Shown: positions 16,471-25,529, counted from the first letter of the stretch. The stretch is DNA of 64,000 bases from Flavobacteriaceae bacterium UBA3356 (GCA_002360635.1 DEQW01000001.1:622036-686035); one strand, 5' to 3'. The notes: generated from the sequence alone by a model not told the origin. Program-made: numbers and translations.

Positions 16471-17896
16471 TTACCAACGAAACCCGCAGCGTGTTCACCA
16501 TACCTTTATCCGCAATGGGCATAGCCGCAAGGTTAATTAGATAATCGCCTTTCGTTACGTACCCTTGATCTTGTGCAATTTTGTTTACATCGTCAACTGT
16601 TTCGTCTGTACTCACAAATTTATCATAGTAAAAAGCTTTTACGCCCCACAATAAATTTAGACGTGATAAAATACGTTTGTTCGAAGTAAAGGCTAAAATG
16701 TTCGCGTCTGGTCGCCATGCTGAAATTTGGAAAGCAGTATAACCACTGTTGGTCAACGTGCAAATGGCGGTCGCATCAATTTCATTGGCCATGGTTGCTG
16801 CGTGATAACACACCGATTTGGTAATATACCGGTTGGTTCTAATTTTTGGTGGCTCATGGGGTACAGCTATTAAGTTTGAATTTTCCACACTTCTACAGAT
16901 ATTGGCCATGGTCTGGATTACTTCTACCGGATATTTTCCAACAGAAGTTTCACCACTTAACATAACCGCATCGGCACCGTCCATTACAGAGTTCGCTACG
17001 TCATTCACCTCGGCACGAGTGGGTGTTAACGAGGTAATCATCGTTTCCATCATTTGAGTGGCAATAATTACCGGAATCCGTGCTCTTTTTGCTGTTAGCA
17101 CCAATTCTTTTTGAATTAACGGCACTTCTTCAGCTGGAACTTCTACTCCCAAATCGCCACGGGCAACCATTAAACCGTCGCAATAGGCAACAATTTTATC
17201 GATATTCTGCACGGCTTCAGGTTTCTCAATTTTAGCTATAATTGGTATTTTATATTCGCAATGTGCTTCGATGATAGCTTGTAGTTCTTTTAAATCATCG
17301 GCGTGGCGAACAAACGAAAGCGCTATCCAATCTACTTCTTGTTGAACGGCAAAAATGGCGTCTTTTTTATCTTTAGGGGTTAACGCTGGCAAAGATATAT
17401 TCGTGTTTGGTAAGTTTACCCCTTTTCGCGACCGTAACGGTCCACCTTGAACTACCTTCGCCCTTACTTCATCTTTTCCATTAGTTGCAAGAACTTCGAA
17501 AATCAATTTACCATCGTCCAGTAAAATACGTTCGCCTTTATTTACATCTTTTGGGAAGCTATCGTAATTCATATACACCCTTTTCTTTGTGCCTTCAAAC
17601 TCTTTTCCAGTACAAAAACTAAGCTCATCCCCTGGTTTTACAATCACTTCCTCTTTCATGATGCCTACCCGTAATTTAGGGCCTTGTAAATCTGCTAGGA
17701 TTGCCGGGGTAATCCCCAATTGCTCCCCTAACTGTCTAATGGTTGCGATACGCTTTTTTACATCTTCGTATTTAGCGTGCGAAAAGTTGATGCGAAACAC
17801 ATCCACTCCTTCCATAATCATTTTTTTTATGATTTCTTTCTTGGTAGTAGAAGGGCCTAAGGTCGCAACTATTTTGGTTCTTTTTTGTTTCAGCAT
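16466..17896 (-). CDS. pyk: Pyruvate kinase
   Basis: This 476-residue glycolytic enzyme converts phosphoenolpyruvate and ADP to pyruvate and ATP. The N-terminal barrel strand TKIVATLGPST and DVFRINFSHA, the catalytic lysine signature IPIIAKIEKPEA, MVARGDLGVEVP, and ATQMMETMITSLTPTRAEVNDVAN with SGETSVGKYPVE are all present. The C-terminal allosteric domain is complete. Its ATG shares one base with the stop of the upstream IPExxxVDY gene, indicating coupled translation at the end of the acpP-fabF-rnc cluster. Confidence 0.96.
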   Translation of the reverse strand: MLKQKRTKIVATLGPSTTKKEIIKKMIMEGVDVFRINFSHAKYEDVKKRIATIRQLGEQLGITPAILADLQGPKLRVGIMKEEVIVKPGDELSFCTGKEFEGTKKRVYMNYDSFPKDVNKGERILLDDGKLIFEVLATNGKDEVRAKVVQGGPLRSRKGVNLPNTNISLPALTPKDKKDAIFAVQQEVDWIALSFVRHADDLKELQAIIEAHCEYKIPIIAKIEKPEAVQNIDKIVAYCDGLMVARGDLGVEVPAEEVPLIQKELVLTAKRARIPVIIATQMMETMITSLTPTRAEVNDVANSVMDGADAVMLSGETSVGKYPVEVIQTMANICRSVENSNLIAVPHEPPKIRTNRYITKSVCYHAATMANEIDATAICTLTNSGYTAFQISAWRPDANILAFTSNKRILSRLNLLWGVKAFYYDKFVSTDETVDDVNKIAQDQGYVTKGDYLINLAAMPIADKGMVNTLRVSLVK

Positions 17897-18387
17897 TAAT
17901 TGAAAATTAAATTATTTTTAGACTTTATGTGTTCACTATCAATAAAATAAGAAGATATCACGGGCTTCATTTTGTTCATTTCGGAAAGTATTTTTTTTGT
18001 GGATGTTTGTGTGTTTTCTGAAATAATTTTTAAAAAATAATCCACTTTTTTATATTCAGGAATCAAATGTGTGGTAATATATTCTTCTGAAACATTCGAT
18101 TCAAACAAACCTCCGCTGGCAGTTATACTTGCTGTTGCAGATTTACATGTGTTTGCAACAAGGTTATAAACCGTGTAGTTTGTGATGTCTTCAAATTCAA
18201 ACATCGGAAATTGTATTTCAAGACCATTCTTAGAAAATTCAAGATCGGTCCTTCTTCTTTTTAACCGTAATTGTAAGTATTTATTTAAATGGAATGCCAT
18301 TTTATAGGGTTCTACTCCACAGTGAATGGCCAGTATTAGAAAATCTTCCCTAAAATCGTCCTCGAGCACTAATCTGTGTTTACCCAT
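17896..18387 (-). CDS. IPExxxVDY family protein
   Basis: This 163-residue protein carries the diagnostic motif IPEYKKVDYFLKI near residue 115. The family is found in Bacteroidetes, is typically encoded between rnc and pyk as here, and has no known function. The N terminus (LILAIHCGVEPYKMAFHLNKYLQLRL) is predicted mixed alpha/beta. There is no signal peptide or membrane segment, so it is probably cytoplasmic. It shares one base with the pyk start codon and lies 50 bp after rnc. Confidence 0.85.
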   Translation of the reverse strand: MGKHRLVLEDDFREDFLILAIHCGVEPYKMAFHLNKYLQLRLKRRRTDLEFSKNGLEIQFPMFEFEDITNYTVYNLVANTCKSATASITASGGLFESNVSEEYITTHLIPEYKKVDYFLKIISENTQTSTKKILSEMNKMKPVISSYFIDSEHIKSKNNLIFN

Positions 18388-18437
18388 AACGGATTTTAGT
18401 ATAAAAATAAGGATACTTTAGGTAACTACCGAAAGGC

Positions 18438-19181
18438 TTAGTTTAATTCTTTGTCAATTTTTGACTGAAACTTATAATAAGCTCTTTTTGCTGCCCGTTC
18501 TTCAGCTTTCTTTTTTGAAGTAGCCCGTGCCTTGGCTATCGTTTCATTTTCCAGTTGAAGTTTAACTGCAAAGTGTTTTAACTCATCTTTGCCGGTGTCT
18601 TCGTATATATGAAACTTAAAGTGTTTTTTGCTTTTTTGGCACCATTCAATAAAAAGACTTTTGTAGCTTATTATTTTACCCTCCAATCGCTCAATGTCCA
18701 CATATGGTTTTATAACACGTTTGTAAATAAATTTTTCGCAGTATTTATACCCACGGTCCAAATAAATGGCACCTACCAGGGCTTCAAAAATATTTCCGTG
18801 GATGTTTCCTCCAAATTGATCTGTAGTAACAGAAGATTTTAAAAATTTAATAAGGTTTAAGTCCCTTCCTAGTTCGTTTAAATGCTCACGGCTTACTACT
18901 TTAGATCGCATTTTGGTAAGGTACCCTTCGTCCCCTGAAGGCACTTTATTAAAAAGATGTGCCGCAATTACCGAGCCCAACATGGCATCGCCCAAAAACT
19001 CCAAACGCTCGTAGTTTTGAGGTTGTCCTTTATTGTTTTTTTCATGCAACGATCTATGGGTAAAGGCTTCATTGTATATAGAAATATCCTTAGGTTTAAA
19101 GCCCAAGATTTTTTTCATGGCATAAAAAAAATCCCCGTCAGTAGTTGTACGGGAATTAAATATGTGTTTTATAGATGTCAT
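18438..19181 (-). CDS. rnc: Ribonuclease III
   Basis: This 247-residue double-strand-specific endoribonuclease processes rRNA precursors and structured RNAs. The catalytic signature YERLEFLGDAMLG is near residue 57 and the second acidic site NIFEALVGAIYLDRG near residue 131. A C-terminal dsRNA-binding domain covers about residues 170-245 and ends in TSKKKAEERAAKRAYYKF. It starts 7 bp after the fabF stop, in the conserved acpP-fabF-rnc order. Confidence 0.95.
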   Translation of the reverse strand: MTSIKHIFNSRTTTDGDFFYAMKKILGFKPKDISIYNEAFTHRSLHEKNNKGQPQNYERLEFLGDAMLGSVIAAHLFNKVPSGDEGYLTKMRSKVVSREHLNELGRDLNLIKFLKSSVTTDQFGGNIHGNIFEALVGAIYLDRGYKYCEKFIYKRVIKPYVDIERLEGKIISYKSLFIEWCQKSKKHFKFHIYEDTGKDELKHFAVKLQLENETIAKARATSKKKAEERAAKRAYYKFQSKIDKELN

Positions 19182-19188
19182 CTATTTT

Positions 19189-20442
19189 TTACGCGTCCAG
19201 TTTTTTAAAAAGCACGCAGGCATTGTGTCCTCCAAAACCAAAAGTATTACTCATAGCTACCTTAATTTCTCGCTGTTGAGCTTTATTAAGGGTAAGGTTA
19301 AGGGATGGGTTTATGTTTTCATCTACCGTAGTATGATTAATGGTAGGTGGTACTACACTGTTTTCCATGGCCAAAATAGACGCAATCGCTTCAATAGCTC
19401 CCGCAGCACCCAATAAGTGACCGGTCATGGACTTTGTAGAATTAATGTTAATGTCTTTAGCATGCTCTCCAAATACACTCGTAATAGCTTTTAACTCGGC
19501 TACATCACCTAAAGGTGTTGAAGTTCCGTGTGTGTTAATGGTATCAACTTGATTTGGACTCATTCCTGCATCTCGCAGACAATTAAGCATTACACGCTCT
19601 ACGCCAATTCCATCTGGATGTGGAGCAGTCATATGGTGGGCATCACTGGACATTCCGCCACCGACAACTTCAGCATAGATTTTTGCACCGCGTTTTTTAG
19701 CGTGCTCGTATTCTTCAAGGATTAATGCGCCAGCTCCTTCTCCTAACACAAATCCGTCACGTGTCGCATCAAATGGTCTTGATGCAGTTTCGGGACTGTC
19801 GTTTCGGGTGGAAAGTGCGTGCATAGCATTAAACCCTCCCATACCTGCTTTTGTAACTGCTGCTTCACTACCTCCAGTAACTATCACGTCGCAATGACCC
19901 AATCTAATGTAGTTTAAAGCATCGATCATCGCATTGGCAGAAGAGGCACACGCAGAGACCGTGGTATAGTTAGGCCCCATAAAGCCGTGTTTAATAGAAA
20001 TATTACCAGGAGCAATATCCGCTATCATTTTAGGGATAAAGAAGGGGTTGAAACGTGGCGTTCCATCCCCTTCTGCAAAATTTATTACCTCATTTTGAAA
20101 GGTCTCAAGACCACCAATACCAGCACCCCAAATAACACCTACGCGAAATTTATCAACTTCGTCTAGGTTTATTCCCGCATCTTTAATGGCTTCATCTGAA
20201 GACACTAAAGCATATTGGGCAAAGCGATCCAGTTTTCTGGCTTCTTTCCTATCAAAAAAATCTTCTGGTTTAAAATCTTTAAGCTCACAAGCGAATTTTG
20301 TTTTGAACTTTTCAGCATCAAAATAAGTGATAGGGGCACACCCGCTCTTTCCATTTATTAAACCCTCCCAATAATCGGGAATGTTATTACCAATGGGCGT
20401 AAGTGCTCCAAGACCTGTAACTACAACTCGCTTAAGTTCCAT
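19189..20442 (-). CDS. fabF: 3-oxoacyl-[acyl-carrier-protein] synthase II
   Basis: This 417-residue condensing enzyme elongates fatty acids by joining malonyl-ACP to acyl-ACP. The catalytic Cys is Cys165 in VSACASSANAM. The two histidines are in NTHGTSTPLGD and SMTGHLLGAAG, and the C-terminal glycine-rich motif NTFGFGGHNA is present. It lies 12 bp after acpP, which encodes its carrier protein. Confidence 0.96.
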   Translation of the reverse strand: MELKRVVVTGLGALTPIGNNIPDYWEGLINGKSGCAPITYFDAEKFKTKFACELKDFKPEDFFDRKEARKLDRFAQYALVSSDEAIKDAGINLDEVDKFRVGVIWGAGIGGLETFQNEVINFAEGDGTPRFNPFFIPKMIADIAPGNISIKHGFMGPNYTTVSACASSANAMIDALNYIRLGHCDVIVTGGSEAAVTKAGMGGFNAMHALSTRNDSPETASRPFDATRDGFVLGEGAGALILEEYEHAKKRGAKIYAEVVGGGMSSDAHHMTAPHPDGIGVERVMLNCLRDAGMSPNQVDTINTHGTSTPLGDVAELKAITSVFGEHAKDININSTKSMTGHLLGAAGAIEAIASILAMENSVVPPTINHTTVDENINPSLNLTLNKAQQREIKVAMSNTFGFGGHNACVLFKKLDA

Positions 20443-20454
20443 AAAGGACTAAAT

Positions 20455-20688
20455 TTATTTAGCTTCTTCTATATATGAAACTGCTTGACCTACTGTTGCA
20501 ATGTTCTCAGCTTGATCATCTGGAATTTGAATATCAAATTCTTTTTCGAACTCCATAATAAGTTCAACTGTATCCAAGGAATCAGCTCCTAAGTCGTTTG
20601 TAAAGCTTGCTTCGTTAACAACTTCGTTTTCGTCAACTCCTAGTTTGTCTACTATAATTGCTTTTACTCTTGATGCAATGTCTGACAT
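20455..20688 (-). CDS. acpP: Acyl carrier protein
   Basis: This 77-residue acidic protein carries growing acyl chains during fatty-acid synthesis. The phosphopantetheine attachment site is Ser37 in LGADSLDTVELIMEFE. Length and composition are typical. It is the first gene of the minus-strand cluster leading to pyk. Confidence 0.97.
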   Translation of the reverse strand: MSDIASRVKAIIVDKLGVDENEVVNEASFTNDLGADSLDTVELIMEFEKEFDIQIPDDQAENIATVGQAVSYIEEAK

Positions 20689-20718
20689 AATCTTTGTTTT
20701 TAAAATTTAATTAAGTGG

Positions 20719-20726
20719 CAAAAATA
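20719..20726 (-). promoter_or_regulatory. Candidate promoter -7 box of the acpP cluster
   Basis: Read on the minus strand, TATTTTTG matches TAnnTTTG and lies about 31 bp upstream of the acpP start codon. No clear -33 TTTG is visible. Confidence 0.5.
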
Positions 20727-20812
20727 AAATTTTTTAATTTAATACACCATTTTAAACATAAAATGTGAATACCAATTTAAACATTTTTGGGAGAAGTAAA
20801 ACCCTATTACCT

Positions 20813-20820
20813 TACTTTTG
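20813..20820 (+). promoter_or_regulatory. Candidate promoter -7 box of purN
   Basis: TACTTTTG matches TAnnTTTG, with an upstream TTG at 20787-20789. It lies inside the extended reading frame that begins at 20787, which argues that translation starts further downstream at 20865. Confidence 0.55.
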
Positions 20821-20864
20821 TTATTTATTTTATATTACTTCTTGAAAACCTCATTGTTATTTTG

Positions 20865-21446
20865 ATGAAAAAACGCATTGTTATATTCGCTTCCGGTAGT
20901 GGTACCAATACCGAAAATATAATAAAATATTTTAAACAATCTAAAATTGGTGAAGTTGTTCTTGTATTGTCGAACAAGAAGAATGCCAAGGTGCTGGAAA
21001 AGGCTAAAAAACACAATATCAAATCGTTATATTTCGATAAGAAAACCTTATCTTCTGAAGAAGGCGTTCTGAAAACACTTCGAAAAATAAAACCAGACTT
21101 AATTGTACTGGCAGGCTTCCTGTGGAAGTTTCCTGAATTAATTTTAAAAGAATACCCCAATAAAGTGATCAATATTCATCCGGCCTTGCTCCCTAAATAT
21201 GGCGGAAAAGGCATGTATGGAAACCATGTTCACGAAGCAATTATTGCCAATAAAGAGCCAGAAACTGGCATCACGATTCATTATGTAAATGAAAATTATG
21301 ATGAAGGTGGAATTATTTTTCAAGAAAAAACGCCACTTTCAGAAAATGAAACCCCAGAAACAGTTGCTGAAAAAGTACACAAGCTAGAATATGAGCATTT
21401 TCCAAAAGTAATCGAGAAGTTATTAATTGCTGAAGAAACTGACTAA
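20865..21446 (+). CDS. purN: Phosphoribosylglycinamide formyltransferase
   Basis: This enzyme transfers a formyl group from 10-formyl-tetrahydrofolate to GAR in purine synthesis. I chose the ATG at 20865, giving 193 residues, because the protein then begins MKKRIVIFASGSGTN, as the family does, and because the longer frame from 20787 crosses a promoter box. The catalytic His is in NIHPALLPKYGG and the catalytic Asp in ENYDEGGIIF. The stop shares one base with the start of the RNase H gene. Confidence 0.93.
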   Translation: MKKRIVIFASGSGTNTENIIKYFKQSKIGEVVLVLSNKKNAKVLEKAKKHNIKSLYFDKKTLSSEEGVLKTLRKIKPDLIVLAGFLWKFPELILKEYPNKVINIHPALLPKYGGKGMYGNHVHEAIIANKEPETGITIHYVNENYDEGGIIFQEKTPLSENETPETVAEKVHKLEYEHFPKVIEKLLIAEETD

Positions 21447-22084
21447 TGGCAAAACCTAAAAAATATTATGTAGTCTGGTTCGGGAATCCCACGGGTATCT
21501 TCCATAGCTGGAAAGAATGTAAAAAAGCCATTACAGGGGTGACCGGTGCACAATACAAGAGTTTTGAAAGTTTAAAAGAAGCCAAAATAGCCTACAATAA
21601 AGAATACGCAGACTATAGAGGAAAAAATACTAAAAAGAAAAAAACACTAACTAAAGAGCAATTAGAGAAAATAGGACAACCTAATTTATATTCCATCGCG
21701 GTTGATGCCGCTTCTAGTGGTAACCCTGGTAAAATGGAATACCGAGGTGTGGATACCCAAACGCATAAGCAGCTGTTTCATCAAGGGCCCTTTCAGCAAG
21801 GCACCAATAACGTAGGTGAGTTTTTGGCGTTGGTCCATGGTCTTGCCTATCTAAAGAAAAACAATAGCGACCGTATTATTTATAGTGACAGCAAAATTGC
21901 AATGGGTTGGGTAAAGCGAAAAAAGTGCAATACCAAATTAAAGAAGTCTTCAAAAAATAAATCATTATTTGAATTAATCGCCCGAGCCGAAACTTGGCTC
22001 AAAAACAACACGTATTCAACCAAAGTGGTTAAATGGGAAACCAAAGCTTGGGGCGAAATTCCAGCAGATTTTGGAAGAAAGTAA
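21446..22084 (+). CDS. Ribonuclease H family protein with N-terminal viroplasmin domain
   Basis: This 212-residue protein degrades RNA in RNA-DNA hybrids. An N-terminal viroplasmin-like (RHBD) domain at about residues 5-47 (YYVVWFGNPTGIFHSW) binds hybrids. A lysine-rich linker leads to the RNase H fold, whose acidic residues are in IAVDAASSGNPG, NNVGEFLALVHGL, IYSDSKIAMGW and IPADFGRK. All four catalytic positions are present. Compared with E. coli RNase HI the fold is a divergent Bacteroidetes form. It is translationally coupled to purN by a 1-bp overlap. Confidence 0.88.
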   Translation: MAKPKKYYVVWFGNPTGIFHSWKECKKAITGVTGAQYKSFESLKEAKIAYNKEYADYRGKNTKKKKTLTKEQLEKIGQPNLYSIAVDAASSGNPGKMEYRGVDTQTHKQLFHQGPFQQGTNNVGEFLALVHGLAYLKKNNSDRIIYSDSKIAMGWVKRKKCNTKLKKSSKNKSLFELIARAETWLKNNTYSTKVVKWETKAWGEIPADFGRK

Positions 22085-22147
22085 TAATCAGCATCTTACA
22101 CTTTGTTTAGTCTTCGTTAAAATCCTCATTTTTCTAAAATATTTCGC

Positions 22148-22155
22148 TAAATTTG
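22148..22155 (+). promoter_or_regulatory. Candidate promoter -7 box of the PfkB kinase gene
   Basis: TAAATTTG matches TAnnTTTG and lies 23 bp before the ATG at 22179. No convincing -33 element is seen. Confidence 0.5.
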
Positions 22156-22178
22156 CACCCTCAATTTAAAACCCTTTT

Positions 22179-23102
22179 ATGAGCAAACTCGTTATTGTTG
22201 GTACTGTTGCCTTCGACGCTATTGAAACTCCATTTGGTAAAACCGATAAAATATTAGGTGGCGCCGCTACGTATATAGGTTTAGCAGCCAGCCAATTTAA
22301 TGCCGATGGCGCTATTGTTTCAGTCGTAGGCGGTGATTTTCCAGAGGAATATATCGCGATGCTAAAAAACAATAACCTGGATGTTTCAGGGCTTGAAATT
22401 GTAAAAGAAGGGAAAACGTTTTTTTGGAGCGGTAAATACCGAAATGACATGAATTCCCGAGACACGTTGGCAACCGAGCTGAACGTGTTGGAGAACTTTC
22501 AACCTAAAGTACCAGAAAACTATACAGATGCCGAAGTGGTGATGTTAGGAAACTTGCATCCACTCGTCCAATTGAGTGTAATTGAGCAAATGGATTCGCC
22601 AAAATTAATTGTACTTGATACGATGAACTTTTGGATGGACAACGCATTAGCCGAATTAAAACAAGTTATCGCCAAAGTAGATGTGATTACCATTAATGAT
22701 GAAGAAGCTAGGCAATTAACAGGTGAATATTCATTAGTTGTGGCAGCTCAAAAAATAAGAGAAATGGGACCAGAATATGTGGTCATTAAAAAAGGGGAAC
22801 ACGGTGCGTTATTGTTTCATACCGAGGATGTTTTCTTTGCACCTGCTTTACCTTTAGAAGAAGTTTTTGACCCAACGGGAGCAGGCGATACCTTTGCGGG
22901 TGGTTTTACAGGCTATTTGGCAAAAACTAGGGATTATAGTTATGAAAATATGAAAAATGCTATAATTTATGGTTCAGCTCTAGCATCGTTTTGTGTAGAA
23001 AAATTTGGCACAGAAAGACTGGAAAATCTCACAAAAAAAGAAGTACACAGGCGTTTGAAGCAATTTCAAAACCTAACACAATTTGATATAGAATTAACAT
23101 AA
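22179..23102 (+). CDS. PfkB-family carbohydrate/nucleoside kinase
   Basis: This 307-residue ribokinase-superfamily protein has N-terminal GTVAFDAIETPFG and LGGAATYIGLAAS, then the C-terminal signature DPTGAGDTFAGGFTGYLA with the catalytic Asp and anion hole. The substrate may be a sugar or nucleoside and cannot be decided by eye. It is followed by a terminator and then the PurF-like gene, so it sits among purine genes, though a link is only suggestive. Confidence 0.85.
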   Translation: MSKLVIVGTVAFDAIETPFGKTDKILGGAATYIGLAASQFNADGAIVSVVGGDFPEEYIAMLKNNNLDVSGLEIVKEGKTFFWSGKYRNDMNSRDTLATELNVLENFQPKVPENYTDAEVVMLGNLHPLVQLSVIEQMDSPKLIVLDTMNFWMDNALAELKQVIAKVDVITINDEEARQLTGEYSLVVAAQKIREMGPEYVVIKKGEHGALLFHTEDVFFAPALPLEEVFDPTGAGDTFAGGFTGYLAKTRDYSYENMKNAIIYGSALASFCVEKFGTERLENLTKKEVHRRLKQFQNLTQFDIELT

Positions 23103-23108
23103 CAACGC

Positions 23109-23132
23109 GCCCTGAAAATTCAGGGCTTTTTT
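23109..23132 (+). terminator. Rho-independent terminator after the PfkB kinase gene
   Basis: GCCCTGAA/TTCAGGGC (23109-23116 with 23119-23126) is followed directly by six T. It lies 7 bp after the kinase stop. Confidence 0.8.
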
Positions 23133-23156
23133 AATTGAATTAATATTTCAGAAAAA

Positions 23157-25055
23157 ATGAGCGACGCTTTAAAACACGAATGCGGAATAGCAATGGTACG
23201 ATTGCTGAAACCTCTTGAATATTATAAAGAAAAATATGGGACTGCATTTTATGGAGTAAATAAAATGTACTTAATGATGGAAAAACAGCATAACCGCGGT
23301 CAAGATGGTGCTGGTTTCGCTAGTATTAAGCTCGATGTAGATCCTGGAGAACGCTACATTAGCCGAGTTCGCTCCAACAAATCGCAACCCATACAAGATA
23401 TTTTTGCACAGATTAATGGCCGTATTAACGAGGAGTTTCAAAAGTACCCAGAATACAAAAATGATGTAGCCGCTCAAAAGAAAAACATTCCCTACATTGG
23501 TGAGTTGCTCTTAGGCCACGTTCGTTATGGAACGTTTGGCATTAACAGTGTGGAAAATGTACACCCTTTTCTTCGTCAAAACAACTGGATGCACCGTAAT
23601 TTAATTATTGCCGGTAATTTTAATATGACGAACACAACCGAGCAATTCAACAACTTGATTAAGCTTGGGATGCACCCAAAAGAGAAAGCCGATACCATTA
23701 CCGTAATGGAAAAAATTGGTCATTTTCTAGATGAAGGTGTGCGAAAGCTCTACAAAAAAGCAAAAAAGGCTGGAATGAACAAAATGGAAGCCTCTCCCTT
23801 TATTGCTGAAAAGTTAAAGATTGAAAAAATATTAAAAAAATCGGCTAGGGATTGGGATGGTGGTTACGCCATGGCCGGCATGTTGGGTCACGGCGATGCA
23901 TTTGTATTGCGCGATCCCGCAGGAATCCGCCCAGCTTATTATTATAAAGATGACGAGGTGATTGTTGTTGCTTCAGAAAGACCCGCAATACAGACTGTTT
24001 TTAATGTTCCTTTTGAAGATATTAAAGAAGTTGAAGCAGGTCACGCCATTATATTGAAAAAAGACGGTAATTTTTCAGAAAAGCAAATTTTAGAACCATT
24101 GGAACGTAAATCATGTTCTTTTGAGCGTATTTACTTTTCCCGCGGGAGCGATGCAGAAATCTATGAAGAACGAAAAGAACTAGGTCGTTTGGTCATGCCT
24201 AAGGTTTTAAAAGAAATAAACCACGATACCGAAAACACGGTGTTTTCTTTCATTCCTAATACCGCTGAAACATCCTTCTACGGAATGCTTGACGCCGCCC
24301 AAAATGAACTGAACAAACAAAAAAACGAAGCAATTCTTGAAGAAGAGGGAAATTTAACCTCCGAAAGGCTTCAGCAAATTCAGCAACATAAAATCCGTAC
24401 CGAAAAAATTGCGATTAAAGACGTAAAACTACGAACTTTCATTACAGAAGACAGTAGCCGTGACGATTTGGTCGCTCACGTGTACGACGTAACCTATGGT
24501 GTTGTTAAACCAACGGATAGCCTGGTAATTATTGATGACAGTATTGTGCGGGGAACAACGCTTAAAAAAAGTATTTTAAAAATGTTGGACAGATTGAACC
24601 CGAAACAAATAATTGTGGTTTCATCTGCTCCGCAAATACGGTATCCAGATTGTTATGGAATCGATATGGCGCGTTTAGAAGATCTAGTAGCTTTTCAAGC
24701 AGCTTTGGCGTTGCACAAAGAACGAGGAACGTACGATGTTGTTGAGGAGATTTATAAAAAATGTAAAGCGCAGTTAGATGCAGAAGATAAAGATGTGGTG
24801 AACCATGTAAAAGAATTATATGCTCCTTTTAGCGATCAAGAAGTTTCAGATAAAATTGCTGAAATTATAAGTGATGAAGATATAAATGCAGATGTAAAAT
24901 TGATTTTCCAATCGGTAGATGACTTACATAAAGCTTGTCCTAAAAATTTAGGCGATTGGTATTTTACAGGTAATTATCCAACAGATGGTGGAAAGCGAGT
25001 GGTAAACAAAGCATATGTTCATTTTTACGAAGGAAACCCAGAAAGAGCTTACTAA
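23157..25055 (+). CDS. PurF-like amidophosphoribosyltransferase, long (632 aa) Bacteroidetes form
   Basis: The N-terminal class-II glutamine amidotransferase domain has its nucleophile at Cys9 (KHECGIAMV). The preceding eight residues, ending in Glu, resemble the cleaved propeptide of Bacillus PurF. QHNRGQDGAGFAS and GHVRYGTFG are typical glutaminase motifs. The C-terminal phosphoribosyltransferase domain has the PRPP-binding motif VIIDDSIVRGTT. The protein is more than 100 residues longer than standard PurF, with extra sequence near residues 395-420 and at the C terminus. Flavobacteria often carry such a protein besides an ordinary PurF; whether it is the main enzyme is unclear, so I leave the symbol blank. 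Confidence 0.85.
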   Translation: MSDALKHECGIAMVRLLKPLEYYKEKYGTAFYGVNKMYLMMEKQHNRGQDGAGFASIKLDVDPGERYISRVRSNKSQPIQDIFAQINGRINEEFQKYPEYKNDVAAQKKNIPYIGELLLGHVRYGTFGINSVENVHPFLRQNNWMHRNLIIAGNFNMTNTTEQFNNLIKLGMHPKEKADTITVMEKIGHFLDEGVRKLYKKAKKAGMNKMEASPFIAEKLKIEKILKKSARDWDGGYAMAGMLGHGDAFVLRDPAGIRPAYYYKDDEVIVVASERPAIQTVFNVPFEDIKEVEAGHAIILKKDGNFSEKQILEPLERKSCSFERIYFSRGSDAEIYEERKELGRLVMPKVLKEINHDTENTVFSFIPNTAETSFYGMLDAAQNELNKQKNEAILEEEGNLTSERLQQIQQHKIRTEKIAIKDVKLRTFITEDSSRDDLVAHVYDVTYGVVKPTDSLVIIDDSIVRGTTLKKSILKMLDRLNPKQIIVVSSAPQIRYPDCYGIDMARLEDLVAFQAALALHKERGTYDVVEEIYKKCKAQLDAEDKDVVNHVKELYAPFSDQEVSDKIAEIISDEDINADVKLIFQSVDDLHKACPKNLGDWYFTGNYPTDGGKRVVNKAYVHFYEGNPERAY

Positions 25056-25160
25056 ACGGTTAAAAAACAGTATAATTAGCTATAATTAAACCGTTAATCG
25101 AGTTTATAAAACAGTTCATCCAAAAGTAGGAAAAGCCTTATGGTAAAACTAAAAAATTGA
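25056..25160. other. Intergenic sequence after the PurF-like gene, weak hairpin only
   Basis: A weak inverted repeat AACGGTT/AACCGTT (25055-25061 with 25089-25095) directly follows the stop and has a 27-nt loop; it may act as an imperfect terminator. No gene is seen before the first small RNA copy. Confidence 0.35.
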
Positions 25161-25162
25161 TA

Positions 25163-25170
25163 TATATTTG
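25163..25170 (+). promoter_or_regulatory. Promoter -7 box of small RNA copy 1
   Basis: TATATTTG matches TAnnTTTG. Identity with the second copy begins essentially at this box and not upstream of it, as expected if promoter plus RNA form the conserved unit. Confidence 0.6.
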
Positions 25171-25250
25171 AACCATACCATAGCATAAGTAGGTTAAGTT
25201 TATGGTAAGATTTGGGGCAAAAAAAGGTGAACACTTGTTCGCCTTTTTTT
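25171..25250 (+). ncRNA. Predicted small RNA, copy 1 of 2
   Basis: The unit has a promoter box, a 5' stem-loop TACCATA/TATGGTA (25176-25182 with 25201-25207), a conserved segment GATTTGGGGC, and a terminator with GGTGAAC/GTTCGCC (25226-25232 with 25237-25243) between an A-run and seven T. A second copy at 26066-26143 is almost identical except at the terminator apex, where one pair changes from A-T to G-C and pairing is kept. No open reading frame fits. The expected transcript is about 75 nt. It may belong to a known flavobacterial RNA motif (for example Rfam Flavo-1), which I cannot verify. The following 37 bp are also partly shared between the copies. Confidence 0.65.
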
Positions 25251-25287
25251 ATGCGCCAAATTCGGGGTGGCGAGCAATTACCAAAAC

Positions 25288-25479
25288 TTTATTTCTTTGA
25301 ACAAACTTTGTTTCGAGCCGTTTCCCTCCCTCCACAACTCATTCGCCTTTTTTTAAGCTCTAAACTTATTGGAGGGGCTAGCCACAATAAATACATCAAC
25401 CCTAAAAAAATGAATTTGTTAGCGAACCATTCCCCCTTTCCCTTTGGACACTTACTTGCTAGCTTAATTTTAGGACAAA
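25288..25479. other. Intergenic stretch without recognisable gene
   Basis: I see no credible coding region or RNA structure here. A plus-strand open frame running through it starts inside the small RNA and crosses the terminator hairpin, so it is not accepted. Confidence 0.4.
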
Positions 25480-25511
25480 AAAAAGGAAGTGCCCTTCAAC
25501 ACTTCCTTTTT
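25480..25511 (-). terminator. Terminator of the small minus-strand gene
   Basis: AAAAAGGAAGTG (25480-25491) pairs perfectly with CACTTCCTTTTT (25500-25511), a 12-bp stem with an 8-nt loop and T-runs on both strands. It lies 18 bp beyond the stop of the 93-residue gene. Confidence 0.8.
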
Positions 25512-25529
25512 AAATATTTTTTTTATCAA

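Noticed and set aside
20787..20864. 26-codon upstream extension of purN
   Set aside because: The extension covers a TAnnTTTG promoter box and adds a hydrophobic leader not found in the family; ATG 20865 fits better.
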